A stretch of DNA of 64,000 nucleotides from Woeseiaceae bacterium (GCA_028277185.1 JANQGQ010000037.1:1-64000), one strand, 5' to 3'; shown: positions 51,377 to 60,845, counted from the stretch's first letter. Notes: generated by a model not told the origin, from the sequence alone. Made by a program: numbers and translations.

Positions 51377-54300
51377 TCAGAAAGACGCCCGGATACTACC
51401 GAAGATGAACCGGCCCTGCGCATCGTAGATCTGCGGGTAGGTGTTGCCCCGTCCGGCGGTTTCGGTGCCCCCGAATCCCGCGATCGACGTAAGCGGCGGC
51501 GTTTCGTCGAGCAGGTTATTGATGCCGAAGCGCAGATCGATGTTGTCGGACAGTGCATAGTTCGTCGACAGATCGAAGAAGCTGGTCGCATCCAGCTCCG
51601 CGATGATAGGGCTCGGGTTGGTGCTGAACTGATCGACGCTGCTTATCATTCGCCACGCGAACGTCGCGCTGAGCCGCTGGCCCGACATCCACTCCAGCGA
51701 CATGCGGTGTCGATACTCGGGCCTGGGCGTGCCGCAGACGCCACCGTAGAAACCTGCACAATCGAAAGGGTCCTCACCCGGGAGCGATTGTTCCTCGAAC
51801 TCGTCGAGCAGCGTCGTGATGTACTGTACGCGGAACGAGCCCCAGTTCCTGAAGTCGAAGACGTACGCCGCATTGATATCGATTCCCGTCGTCGACAGCT
51901 TGCCCGTGTTGATGTTCGTCGCCTGAATGAAGCCCTCGCCCTCGATCAGCCAGAGCGTTCCCGCGCTGTCTCGATTAACCAGACCGCAAAAGAACGGATC
52001 GGCGTCGTTGAGGCAGTTGTTCAGCGCCAGCTCCGGAGGCACCGTCCCGACGAAATCCTCGACGTCGATCGAGAAGTAGTCGACGGCCATCGTGAAACCC
52101 GGGAAGAATTCGGGCGTCAGGACGACGCCGGCCGTCCATGTATCGGAAACCTCGGGTTCCAGATCGGGGTTGCCGCCCGTCAGCGTGCCGAACTCGCCAG
52201 TGGCGCTGTCCAGGATCTGGCCGTACAGGTCTGCCGTCACGCCGGTCCGAGCGCACTGTTCGAGCGTTGCGGCCGGTTCCGGCGTAGCCGTGCCGGCGTC
52301 GAAGTCGCCGGCGCAGGGATCGCGCAGGCCGTTGACGCCGGTCGAAAGGATCACACTGCCATCTGCCTGCGAACTGAACAGTTCGATCGGGTTCGGCGAC
52401 CGGGTCGCACGCTGGATCTGCGCCCGCAGCAGTACCGACGGATTGACCTTCCACGTCAGGCCGGCCGAGTAGGTATCCTGGGTGCCGGTGGTATCGTAGT
52501 CCGAGAAACGATAGGCCGTGTTGAGCAGCAGCTCTTCCGCGAGCGGCCTGCCTTCGATGAGCGGTACCTGAATTTCGGTAAACAGCTCGAAGACCTCGAT
52601 CTCTCCGGAAACCGGTTCCCGAACGAGAGTGAGTCCTTCGCCGGGCGCCGGCGTCAGCGCCAGCTCGTCCCGCCGAAACTCGAACCCGCCGACGACCTGA
52701 AGGCCGGTGTCGGCGAACGGGCTGCTGATGCCGCGTTCGGTCAGGTCGCCGCTCAAGCTTCCGCCGAGAACCAGCTGTTCCGTAAAGCCGTTGCGCAAAC
52801 TGGGCTCCGTTATGAAGTCCGTCGCGCCCTGGGTTACGTTGCCCGGCTGAAAAATATCCCAGGGCACGCAGTCGGGCTCCAGCCCCAGCAGCGTCGAACG
52901 ACAGACCGGTTGACCGGTGACGGGGTCCTCGACCACGTCGATTGCCAGCGCGGCCTTCCTCGTTATGACGTCGTTCAGGAGCGTCTCCGAGAAATCGACG
53001 TTGGCGAACTGGCCGAATACCTCATAGTTGAAACCCGAGATCCACTCGCCGCGGATACCGGTAACGACACGATGCGTCGCAAGCTTGTACTCGTTACTTC
53101 GCGGCCCGCCTTCCAGATTGCGCCGGCCGATGAAGACCGGCGCTCGCTCGACGCCGGTGGAATCGACAAAAACAAACGCCGGATCGCAAATCGTGGCGAG
53201 CTGTTCGGCGCTCAACAGCGGGTTGTCGCAGTTGATCGAATCCGTCCTGCCGAGCGACAGTCCGGAAGGAGCGATCTGTGCCGTCGTCGCGTTGTCCACG
53301 AACGAGTAGTCCATGAACCACTCGGCCTTCGGATGCAGCGCGTAGTGCATGGAGGCACCCATCGTGAAGCGTTCACGCGGACGCTGAAAATAGTTGCCGC
53401 CGGAAAAGTTGAAGGTGTCGGTTGCGCTGTCGAAAGGCCGCAGCATGCCGGTCTCGGGTTCGACCGTCAGGCTGAAACTGCCGGCGCCCGCGCGGGTGAA
53501 GCGCGTCAGTGACGGCATGGACCCGGAGCCGCGGCAGGTCAGCTCGGTGCCCTCGTTGCGGGTTCCGAACGGACAGGAACTGATATCGCGATCCTCCCAC
53601 CTGACCTCTTCGTCGCGCGAATAGCCGAAGTAGGCGGTAATGTTGCCCTTATCGTCGTCGATGTTGCCGCCAAGGATCACGTTGAAATCGATGCTGCCGC
53701 CGTCCGTGGTCGACCCCGGGTCGGGCTGGCCGAAGTTCGCCAGGACCTGCTCGGCGCTGCTCACGCTGTTCCCTGTCTGGAAGAGGCCGCCCTGGAAGTT
53801 CATGTCGAGGCCCTGGAAATTGCGCTTGAGGCGAAAGTTGACGACGCCGGCGATAGCGTCGGCGCCATAGACAGCGGAGGCCCCGCCCGTCAGTACTTCG
53901 ACCTGCTCGATGAGCTGCGCGGGAACCTGATTGAGGTCGGCTGCCACGGTAATCGGCGATCCGAACGGCAGGCGCTTGCCGTCGATGAGCACGAGCGTGC
54001 GCTCCGCGCCCAGGCCGCGAAGGTTGACGGTCGCGGTGCCCGCGCCGATACCCGAGAACGCGCTCTGTCCGGCGAGGGCCTGCGGTAGCGTATTGACGAG
54101 GTCCTCGATTCGGGAGACGCCCCGGGAACCGATCTCCTCGTTGCTGAGTACTGTGATCGGGCTGGTCGACGTAAGGTCGGTTCTGGCGATCCGCGACCCG
54201 GTAACGACGACCTCTTCGATCGTTTCTACGCCCGCGTTCGCGCCGGCGGGTTCCTGGGCGGCGGCCCCAGCGCTGAACATGGCCGCCAGCACGCCGATCA

Positions 54301-54727
54301 AACCGCCGCGCTTCGCTGCCGCTGCACTACTGCTTTGCTTCACTTCGTTTCCCCTCTGACCTTCGGTTACAGGTGCGCGCGAAATCGTTATGACTCCGCC
54401 GTCCGTAAGGCCGCCTGTCAGCCCGGTGTCCTTCAGAAGGAAATCCAAAGCGTCCTGAACCGTGTACCTGCCGCTTACCGCATGCGAGTCCACGGGCTCA
54501 ACCAGATCGTAGGGAAACAGGAGCATGGCATTGGCTTGTCTCGCCAACTCGCCCAGCGCCGCTTCGATGTTCTGACTCGGAACGTCGAAATCGTATTCCG
54601 TGTCCGGTGCAGCTATTGCTTCACCCGTCAGCACGTATGTCGCGCCAAGCGCCAACGCGCTGCACGCGATCAAGCTGTGCAAGCAACGGCCCCCTACGGT
54701 CAGGCTGTTACGACATGCCGTACGCAC
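51377..54727 (-). CDS. STN-containing TonB-dependent receptor, cassette 4
   Basis: An outer-membrane receptor-transducer of about 1116 residues. The start is uncertain: GTG at 54727 gives a normal signal peptide (LIACSALALGATYVLTGEAI, then AAP), while an ATG at 54871 would lie inside the FecR gene. The STN domain is at about 42-112 (DFDVPSQNIEAALGELARQA; LLKDTGLTGGLTDGG). A second signal-peptide-like segment follows (RGGLIGVLAAMFSAGAAAQE). There is no CarboxypepD domain; the TonB-box-like EEVVVTGSR leads directly into the plug (GVSRIEDLVNTLPQ; GGASAVYGADAIAGVVNF) and a barrel ending in Phe. Barrel type differs from receptors 1-3. It stands in an operon with sigma, FecR, a hydrolase and a TPR lipoprotein. 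Confidence 0.9.
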   Translation of the reverse strand: MRTACRNSLTVGGRCLHSLIACSALALGATYVLTGEAIAAPDTEYDFDVPSQNIEAALGELARQANAMLLFPYDLVEPVDSHAVSGRYTVQDALDFLLKDTGLTGGLTDGGVITISRAPVTEGQRGNEVKQSSSAAAAKRGGLIGVLAAMFSAGAAAQEPAGANAGVETIEEVVVTGSRIARTDLTSTSPITVLSNEEIGSRGVSRIEDLVNTLPQALAGQSAFSGIGAGTATVNLRGLGAERTLVLIDGKRLPFGSPITVAADLNQVPAQLIEQVEVLTGGASAVYGADAIAGVVNFRLKRNFQGLDMNFQGGLFQTGNSVSSAEQVLANFGQPDPGSTTDGGSIDFNVILGGNIDDDKGNITAYFGYSRDEEVRWEDRDISSCPFGTRNEGTELTCRGSGSMPSLTRFTRAGAGSFSLTVEPETGMLRPFDSATDTFNFSGGNYFQRPRERFTMGASMHYALHPKAEWFMDYSFVDNATTAQIAPSGLSLGRTDSINCDNPLLSAEQLATICDPAFVFVDSTGVERAPVFIGRRNLEGGPRSNEYKLATHRVVTGIRGEWISGFNYEVFGQFANVDFSETLLNDVITRKAALAIDVVEDPVTGQPVCRSTLLGLEPDCVPWDIFQPGNVTQGATDFITEPSLRNGFTEQLVLGGSLSGDLTERGISSPFADTGLQVVGGFEFRRDELALTPAPGEGLTLVREPVSGEIEVFELFTEIQVPLIEGRPLAEELLLNTAYRFSDYDTTGTQDTYSAGLTWKVNPSVLLRAQIQRATRSPNPIELFSSQADGSVILSTGVNGLRDPCAGDFDAGTATPEPAATLEQCARTGVTADLYGQILDSATGEFGTLTGGNPDLEPEVSDTWTAGVVLTPEFFPGFTMAVDYFSIDVEDFVGTVPPELALNNCLNDADPFFCGLVNRDSAGTLWLIEGEGFIQATNINTGKLSTTGIDINAAYVFDFRNWGSFRVQYITTLLDEFEEQSLPGEDPFDCAGFYGGVCGTPRPEYRHRMSLEWMSGQRLSATFAWRMISSVDQFSTNPSPIIAELDATSFFDLSTNYALSDNIDLRFGINNLLDETPPLTSIAGFGGTETAGRGNTYPQIYDAQGRFIFGSIRASF

Positions 54728-54851
54728 GGCGTCGCATGGCCTTACCGTAGTGATGATCCGGAACCGGGACAAAACCTCAGCTCTCTGCAGCAAAAAAACT
54801 CCAGGCGTCAGGTGAACCAGCACTCGATATGCAAAAAGAAGCACGTCGGTC

Positions 54852-55913
54852 TCAAGGCGCTTCGCCTTCATCAGCGCTGGCGGACAAATGCACGAGGTTG
54901 TCGTTAATGCGATCGACGCGCACACCGAAACTGGTTTCGAGCGCCTCGAACATCTTCTCGGTCTCACCTACCTCGAAGAAACCGCCGATAGGCTCCTCTC
55001 TGAGCTCGGAATCCGTAATGACGATCGATAGCGGCGTGTATCGGCTCACTTCTTTCACGACGTCTTCGAGACGCTCGCCCGAGAACTTCAGCAACCCGTC
55101 CTGCCAGGCGAGTTTGCGTGAGATCTCCGACTCGTTGACGTACTCGATCGACTCGACGGACTCGATTACCTGATCGAATACGGCGCTCTGACCGGCTTTG
55201 ACGACGCTTGGCCTGCGCTCGGCACTTCCAGCCGAAGGCATGCCGGCGTTCGAGATCTTCTGGACCGGCTTTATCTGTACGCTGCCGTCGGTCACGGTGA
55301 CCTCCACCGTATCGTCCTTTAGCCGAACGGAAAACGCCGTGCCTAGCGCCCACACCAGACCGTTGCCGGCAACGACCCGGAACGGCTTGTCCGGATTCGG
55401 CATGACCTCGAAATACGCCTCGCCCTGAATCAGGTACATGTCGCGAAACTCGCCGTTGTAGTCGACGCGCAGCTGGCTGTTCGTATTGAGCAGCGCGGTC
55501 GAATAGTCCGGTAGCGTTACCAGCTGTTGTTCGCCGACCGCGGTCACGTAGTGCGGCTCGGGCGATTCGTCGCCTCGTTCGATCGTCAGCGGCTGCCACA
55601 GCAGAGCAACGAGAGTGGCTGCCGCAGCGACCGAAGCGGCGGCAAGCGCCCGCCACCTGGTGAAGCGTAGCGGGCCGCTGACCCTGGAATCGGCATTCCG
55701 CAACCCGGGATTCTCTAGCGGAACCGCCAGTTCGGTCAGGACGTTCAATTCCTCCCAGCGTCTCGCCATCCGCACGAGCTCCGCTTTGTGCTGCGGGCTT
55801 TGCCGCATCCATGCCTTGAGCGCCGCCAGTTCCTCGTTCGAGGGTGGAGCGTCGTGCAGCCGGGCGATCCATGCGCAGGCTTCCGCGTTGATGTCGTTGG
55901 AATGGAGACTCAT
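54852..55913 (-). CDS. FecR-family anti-sigma regulator, cassette 4
   Basis: A 353-residue FecR protein. The N-terminal domain has ACAWIARLHDAPPSNEELAA, one membrane segment is near 90 (ALAAASVAAAATLVALLW), the FecR domain has TAVGEQQLVTLPDYS and LNTNSQLRVDYNGEF, and the C-terminal domain has VVKEVSRYTPLSIVITDSEL. The start at 55913 overlaps the sigma stop (ATGA). Sequence blocks match FecR of cassette 2. It should relay the receptor 4 signal to its sigma factor. Confidence 0.93.
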   Translation of the reverse strand: MSLHSNDINAEACAWIARLHDAPPSNEELAALKAWMRQSPQHKAELVRMARRWEELNVLTELAVPLENPGLRNADSRVSGPLRFTRWRALAAASVAAAATLVALLWQPLTIERGDESPEPHYVTAVGEQQLVTLPDYSTALLNTNSQLRVDYNGEFRDMYLIQGEAYFEVMPNPDKPFRVVAGNGLVWALGTAFSVRLKDDTVEVTVTDGSVQIKPVQKISNAGMPSAGSAERRPSVVKAGQSAVFDQVIESVESIEYVNESEISRKLAWQDGLLKFSGERLEDVVKEVSRYTPLSIVITDSELREEPIGGFFEVGETEKMFEALETSFGVRVDRINDNLVHLSASADEGEAP

Positions 55914-56572
55914 CCTGCTTCACCCTTTCTTTTCGTAACGTCGACGATCCGTGAGATGACCGGATCCCGCGATCTGTTCCCGCTCGTCACCGATGCTCGT
56001 GCATCGTTCCGCTGCTCGCCGCTCTGATCGTGCACGGGCTGTTCCATGGCTTCGACATGGGCGTTACAGATCGCAAGCCCTTTGGCGACGTGTTTCTCGA
56101 CGCCGCTCACCGTCATGCCAAGCTGCGACGCAATATCCTTGTACGACATGCCGTATACCTTGCACATCAGGAACGCCCGCCGGCACCTGGGTGTCATTTC
56201 CAGCACCGACTGACAGAAGATGCCGAGCCGCTGTCGGGCGATGACTTCGTCTTCAGCCGCCGCCCCTCCGCGTACGGCATCGGGCCCGTCGAGATCTTCG
56301 ATATAGTCCGTAATCCGCCGCGACTTTTTTCGTAACTCCTTGAGCGCTTCGTTCTGTGCGATGCGAAACAGAAACGACTTGGGTGAGCTGATCACCCGCT
56401 TCTCTTCGGCGCAGCGTGCCTTGAGGTAGGTGTTTTGAACGACGTCTTCGATATCCTGCGGTCGCGACAGGAACCGCCGCAGGAAGCGCTTTAGGAAAGA
56501 CTCGTTCTCGATGAACGCCGTCGATACCGACATCCGATCCTCGTCGGGTCCTTCCGTTCCCTTCTGCTCCAT
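55910..56572 (-). CDS. FecI-like ECF sigma factor, cassette 4
   Basis: A 220-residue ECF sigma factor. Region 2: FIENESFLKRFLRRFLSRPQ and DIEDVVQNTYLKARCAEEK. Region 4: GMSYKDIASQLGMTVSGVEK. The start at 56572 places the domain at the same distance from the N-terminus as in cassette 2; ATG at 56533 is an alternative with GAGG upstream. It has a longer C-terminal tail than the others. The nearest paralogue in the window is the cassette 2 factor. About 280 bp separate it from the divergent amidohydrolase gene, and that gap should hold both promoters. Confidence 0.92.
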   Translation of the reverse strand: MEQKGTEGPDEDRMSVSTAFIENESFLKRFLRRFLSRPQDIEDVVQNTYLKARCAEEKRVISSPKSFLFRIAQNEALKELRKKSRRITDYIEDLDGPDAVRGGAAAEDEVIARQRLGIFCQSVLEMTPRCRRAFLMCKVYGMSYKDIASQLGMTVSGVEKHVAKGLAICNAHVEAMEQPVHDQSGEQRNDARASVTSGNRSRDPVISRIVDVTKRKGEAG

Positions 56573-56852
56573 ACACTCCCCCGAACGACGGGCTCTGCCG
56601 TCTTCGTAACGCTTGTCCTGCCCGCCGAGGACACCTTGAGACTTCGAGGGACAACGCAACCGGGTTGCAGCATCCCCCTCAGGTGATCCCTGAGGCAGCA
56701 GAATCCACACCTCCGCCGGGCAATTTTTTGTGGTTTTTAGCCAGCGGTGAACGCACGCGGGGATTGGCAGGCGCGACAGGTGAGGGTTACGCCTCTCCAT
56801 GCATCGTTACTGAATGCATGGACCCGAAATCTATCGACCAGAGGTTATCACT

Positions 56853-58247
56853 ATGACGAGTGCCCGACTCGGCCTGACGCTCTCGCTTCTGTTTACCGCG
56901 CTCGCGGCGCCCGCCGCCGCCGACACGCCGCTTCACGATCGCCGGCCGTATATGGGTCCAGGCACCTATACGACCGACGATCCGCTGCGTATCCCCGTCC
57001 GGCCTCCCGGCGAGCCCGGAGCGGAAATCGTGCTGACCAACGGCCGGGTTCTGGACGTCGAGGCGGGTACCGTGGAAGCGGCATCGATCGTCATCCACGG
57101 CAACCGGATAAAGGCGGTTCTGCCCGAGGGCAGCACGGACTGGTCGCCGGATGCCCGGGTCATCGACGTCAGCGGCAAGACCGTCATGCCGGGCCTCATC
57201 GACATGCACACGCACGTCACCTACCCGGACAGGGATACTCCGCCCGAGGAACAGGCCAACGAGGGCTCGGCTGCGCTTCTCGGCCAGCGCAACCTGCGTT
57301 ACTTCCTGGAGTCCGGAATCACGTCGGTTCGCGACGTCAACGGCGTCAGCAACGTGCCTTACCTGCTGAGTGCCTGGAGCGCCGCCAACAAGATCCCGTC
57401 ACCGCGCGTGTTCACGGCAGGCCACATGATCACCGGCACCGGCGGTCACGCGAACGAACGCCCGCTGACGCCGAAACGCGGCCCTGAGTTCGCCTGGGAG
57501 GTCGATGGCCCCGATGCCTGGCGGGAGGCCGTCCGTAAAGTCTTCAAGGCGGGTGGCAGTGTCGTCAAGATCGCGAGTCATTTTTCGGCCGACGAAGTGG
57601 CGGCGGCCGTCGACGAAGCGCACCTGCTCGGGCTCGTCATTACCTGCGATTGCGAGACGATCTATACACAGATGGCCATCGAAGCGGGCGTCGACATGAT
57701 CGAGCACCCGCTGCCGCGTTCGGACGAGTCCATCCGGCTGATGGCCAAAAAGGGCATAAGCTCGATACCCACGATGCAGGTGTACCACGACCTGTTCGCG
57801 AGAGTCGGCGGCTACTACGGCTCCACGTCGCGGCGCTTTTCCATGAGCAGTGAGATGCATCTCGCGATGGCGAAGAAGCTCAAGGCGGCCGGCGTCGTCC
57901 AGGGCATCGGTACCGATACGATCGGTCCGGCGGCGAGGTCCCTACCGTACTTTTACATCGCCGAGCTTCAGTGGTTTCTGAAGGCCGGCTATTCACGCAT
58001 GGAGGTACTGCAGGCAGCAACGATCGTCAACGCCAGGCTCCTGGACATGGACGACAAGCTCGGCAGCCTCGAGGTCGGCAAGCTCGCGGACGTAATCGTC
58101 GTCGACGGCCGGCCGGACGAGAACATCGACGATCTGGCCAACATCGATATCGTCGTGAAGGACGGCATCCTGCTGGTGCAGTCGGGCGTGCTGGTTCCGG
58201 TCCGGCGCGTGCCCGAGCCGCTCGTGGCGCCGGTGCCGATGGACTAG
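56853..58247 (+). CDS. Secreted metal-dependent amidohydrolase
   Basis: A 464-residue enzyme of the imidazolonepropionase/prolidase-like amidohydrolase group. A signal peptide (LGLTLSLLFTALAAPAAADT) follows the ATG at 56853, which has a GAGG site upstream. Metal ligands His119 and His121 are in LIDMHTHVTYP. The probable bridging Lys is in GGSVVKIASHFSADEV, another His in DMIEHPLPRS, and the catalytic Asp in GIGTDTIGPAA. The C-terminus ADVIVVDGRPDENIDDLANI is typical of the family. Relatives cleave dipeptides or cyclic amides. Divergent from cassette 4, it may share a substrate with the CocE-type hydrolase, which is inference. Confidence 0.91.
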   Translation: MTSARLGLTLSLLFTALAAPAAADTPLHDRRPYMGPGTYTTDDPLRIPVRPPGEPGAEIVLTNGRVLDVEAGTVEAASIVIHGNRIKAVLPEGSTDWSPDARVIDVSGKTVMPGLIDMHTHVTYPDRDTPPEEQANEGSAALLGQRNLRYFLESGITSVRDVNGVSNVPYLLSAWSAANKIPSPRVFTAGHMITGTGGHANERPLTPKRGPEFAWEVDGPDAWREAVRKVFKAGGSVVKIASHFSADEVAAAVDEAHLLGLVITCDCETIYTQMAIEAGVDMIEHPLPRSDESIRLMAKKGISSIPTMQVYHDLFARVGGYYGSTSRRFSMSSEMHLAMAKKLKAAGVVQGIGTDTIGPAARSLPYFYIAELQWFLKAGYSRMEVLQAATIVNARLLDMDDKLGSLEVGKLADVIVVDGRPDENIDDLANIDIVVKDGILLVQSGVLVPVRRVPEPLVAPVPMD

Positions 58248-58400
58248 GCGTACGATCGAATCCGAGTAGGCAGCCACTCAGCAGTAGATCGAGCCATAGA
58301 TGTCTGCCACACGCTCATGCGCGTCCTTTCGTCGCAGCACCTGGAGGTCATCGTTACGACATGCCGCCCGTGAACATGGGTGAGGCCGCGAACACGAGCG

Positions 58401-59075
58401 TCAGGCGGCGCGGTGCGTACCCGAAGTCGCTGCGCTTGCCTCGGCCTCTTCGTGGATGGCCTGAACCAGCTCCGGCGGCAGCCTGAGCAGTCCGGCGAGT
58501 CGCTTGAGATACGTCTGGCCTTCGAAGGTCAGCTCGTCGATTGCAAGTAGCGAGGCCGCGTACACTTCGACCGCGATTGCCGGCTCGTGCGCGGCGGAGA
58601 CGATCTCCTGCACTGAGCGCGGTTGCCGCAGCTCGTCGAACAGCAGTCCCTTGTCCTCGTTGCTCAGGGGAAGCTTCTCGGCGTGCTCGAAAATGCGCAT
58701 CTGCTCCGAGCTGTCTATGTGACCGTCCGACATCGCCGCCGTGATCATCGCGCGGATGATGAGCAGGCTGTTGCCGCCCGCAAACTGCTCGTCCACGCTT
58801 GCGACGTCGAAGCCCTGCTGCGGGAGGTTTTGCCAGGCTGCCTGAGTCGTCGGCTCGGCCGCGTTTCGCTGGTTTTCCTGGTAGTTCCGGTATGCATTCC
58901 ATGCGAGTCCGCCAACCGCGGCGACGCCGCCGAGTTTCAGCAGTTTCGCGGCCGTCTTGCGGCCCTTCTTGCTCGCGAGTGCGCCGGTCAGTGCGCCGCC
59001 CGCAAGGCCGCCGGCCAGGCCCGCGGTTACGCCGCTCTGAGTCAGGCCGGACAGAATCTTGTTGAAGTCAACCAT
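58401..59075 (-). CDS. DUF533 (TerB-like) protein
   Basis: A 224-residue protein with a glycine-rich N-terminus (GVTAGLAGGLAGGALTGALA), basic SKKGRKTAAK, and a hydrophobic stretch (LLKLGGVAAVGGLAWNAYRN). A C-terminal TerB-like helical domain follows (IIRAMITAAMSDGHIDSSEQ, ASLLAIDELTFEGQTYLKRL). The start at 59075 is favoured because the DUF533 pattern starts with MVDFNKILSGL. The family, typified by YebE, is an inner-membrane protein of unknown role. It stands alone on the minus strand. Confidence 0.89.
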   Translation of the reverse strand: MVDFNKILSGLTQSGVTAGLAGGLAGGALTGALASKKGRKTAAKLLKLGGVAAVGGLAWNAYRNYQENQRNAAEPTTQAAWQNLPQQGFDVASVDEQFAGGNSLLIIRAMITAAMSDGHIDSSEQMRIFEHAEKLPLSNEDKGLLFDELRQPRSVQEIVSAAHEPAIAVEVYAASLLAIDELTFEGQTYLKRLAGLLRLPPELVQAIHEEAEASAATSGTHRAA

Positions 59076-59205
59076 GACAGTCCTCCTTGTTCGGCCGGAA
59101 AGTATGCGGCCCACTCCTAGCTCAAAAAAATCTGAAAATACAGCGCCGCGGATTCGATATTTTCGAAGACTCCGCGGTTCCCGGCGACGTCGGCCGCGAC
59201 CGCTT

Positions 59206-59841
59206 CTACCTGGCCGCGTCGGCCTGTGCTTCCGGTGCCGCGTCCCGAAACGCCGGCAATTCCGCACAGACGGCATCGACCGCCACGAGCTTTGGAAAGT
59301 CGTCGAGCGCTACTCCAAAGCGGCGCGCGTTGTAGATCTGCGGGATCAGGAACAGGTCCGCCGCGGACACGGCGTCACCGAACACGTAGGGTCCGTCGCT
59401 TGTCTGGGCTTCGAGAGCCCTGAAGCCTGCATGTATCCAGTGCGAGTACCAGGCATCCACGGCGGCGGTTTCCTGGCCGAGCGGCCCCTTCAGGTATCGC
59501 AAGACCCGCAGGTTGTTGAGCGGATGAATGTCGCAGGCGATCACGCCGGCGAAGGCTCTCACGCGGGCGCGCTCGAGCGCGGCGGACGGATACAGGGCGG
59601 GTTCCGGGTAGCGATCGTCGAGATACTCGACGATCGCCTGCGATTGCGTCAGCCGCACGTCGCCGTCTTCCAGCAGGGGCACGAGCCCCTGCGGGTTGCG
59701 TCCCGCGTAGTCTGCTTCGGCCTGTTGTCCCGCCGCCAGATCGACCGGCACGATCGTGTGCCCGATCCCTTTCAGATTGAGCGCAATGCGCACGCGGTAC
59801 GCCGCGGAAGAGCGCCAGTAGCTGTACAGCCGAACGGTCAC
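59206..59841 (-). CDS. maiA: Maleylacetoacetate isomerase (glutathione S-transferase zeta type)
   Basis: A 211-residue GST-fold enzyme converting maleylacetoacetate to fumarylacetoacetate with glutathione. The N-terminal RLYSYWRSSAAYRVRIALNL contains the catalytic SS pair of the zeta class. NPQGLVPLLEDG and TQSQAIVEYLDDRYPEP build the glutathione site, and CDIHPLNNLRVLRYL is the typical C-terminal block. The GTG start overlaps the FAH stop (GTGA). It is the last gene of the tyrosine-degradation operon. Confidence 0.95.
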   Translation of the reverse strand: MTVRLYSYWRSSAAYRVRIALNLKGIGHTIVPVDLAAGQQAEADYAGRNPQGLVPLLEDGDVRLTQSQAIVEYLDDRYPEPALYPSAALERARVRAFAGVIACDIHPLNNLRVLRYLKGPLGQETAAVDAWYSHWIHAGFRALEAQTSDGPYVFGDAVSAADLFLIPQIYNARRFGVALDDFPKLVAVDAVCAELPAFRDAAPEAQADAAR

Positions 59842-60845
59842 GCCGGCGGTTCGTAGCGCTCGACGGTCTGCTCGATAGCGCCGAAAATCGACGCGCCGTC
59901 CGGGTCGAGCATCTCGATGCGGATCCGGTCGCCGTACTGCATGAACGGTGTCTTCGGCTCCCCGTGCTCGATCGTCTCGATCGTCCTGAGCTCGGCCAGG
60001 CAGGAGTAACCCACGCCGCCGTTCGCGATCGTGCGGCCCGGGCCGTCGTCCAGCTTGTTCGAGATCGTGCCGGAGCCGATGATCGTGCCGGCCGACAGAG
60101 GCCGCGTTCGCGCCGCGTGAGCGATGAGCCGCCCGAAGTCGAAGGTCATGTCGATGCCGGCGTCGGGCTTGCCGAAGGCTTTGCCATTGAGCGTCGAGAG
60201 AAGCGGCAGGTGCAGCTTACCGTCGCGCCAATGGTCGCCGAGTTCGTCCGGCGTGACCGCGACCGGCGAGAACGCGCTCGACGGCTTGGACTGGAAGAAG
60301 CCGAAGCCCTTTGCCAGCTCGCCGGGAATCAGATTGCGCAGCGACACGTCGTTGACGAGCATGATCAGCCGGATGTGGTCGAGAGCGGCTTCCGGGCCGA
60401 CGCCCATCGGTACGTCGCCGGTGACCACCGTCACCTCCGCCTCGAAGTCGATGCCCCAGGCCGCATCGGCCACCTGGATCGCGTCGCGGGGTCCCAGCAG
60501 TGCGTCCGATCCCCCCTGGTACATGAGCGGGTCGGTCCAGAAGCTCTCCGGCATCTCGGCGCCGCGGGCCTTGCGGACGAGTTCTACGTGATTCACATAC
60601 GCGCTGCCGTCGGCCCACTGATAGGCGCGGGGGAGCGGCGCGGCGCATTCCGCGGGCCCGAAGTCCCGGCCGCCGATTTCGAGATCGCGCCCGAGCTTCT
60701 TAAGCTCCGGCTCGAACAGGTCCCAGGCGTCGAGCGCTGCCTGCAGCGTCGGGGCGATCGCGCCGGCGGGCAGGCATTTTTTGAGATCGCCGGAGACCAC
60801 GACCAGCTCGCCGTCGCGGCCGGCCTTGAGCGAAGCAAGCTTCAC
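59838..60845 (-). CDS. fah: Fumarylacetoacetate hydrolase family protein
   Basis: A 335-residue FAH-fold enzyme, expected to split fumarylacetoacetate to fumarate and acetoacetate as the last step of tyrosine breakdown. Typical blocks are MYQGGSDALLGPRDAIQV, WGIDFEAEVTVVTGDVPMG with the metal-binding acidic residues, MLVNDVSLRNLIPGELAKGF, and TIIGSGTISNKLDDGPG. The GTG start at 60845 overlaps the VOC stop (GTGA). It is shorter than animal FAH but of usual length for bacterial pathway members. Operon position supports the assignment. Confidence 0.92.
   Translation of the reverse strand: MKLASLKAGRDGELVVVSGDLKKCLPAGAIAPTLQAALDAWDLFEPELKKLGRDLEIGGRDFGPAECAAPLPRAYQWADGSAYVNHVELVRKARGAEMPESFWTDPLMYQGGSDALLGPRDAIQVADAAWGIDFEAEVTVVTGDVPMGVGPEAALDHIRLIMLVNDVSLRNLIPGELAKGFGFFQSKPSSAFSPVAVTPDELGDHWRDGKLHLPLLSTLNGKAFGKPDAGIDMTFDFGRLIAHAARTRPLSAGTIIGSGTISNKLDDGPGRTIANGGVGYSCLAELRTIETIEHGEPKTPFMQYGDRIRIEMLDPDGASIFGAIEQTVERYEPPA

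Noticed and set aside
51236..53512. Plus-strand frame of 758 codons opposite receptor 4
   Set aside because: Despite its length it has low-complexity Arg/Ala/Asp composition with no domain, while the opposite strand encodes a complete TonB-dependent receptor.
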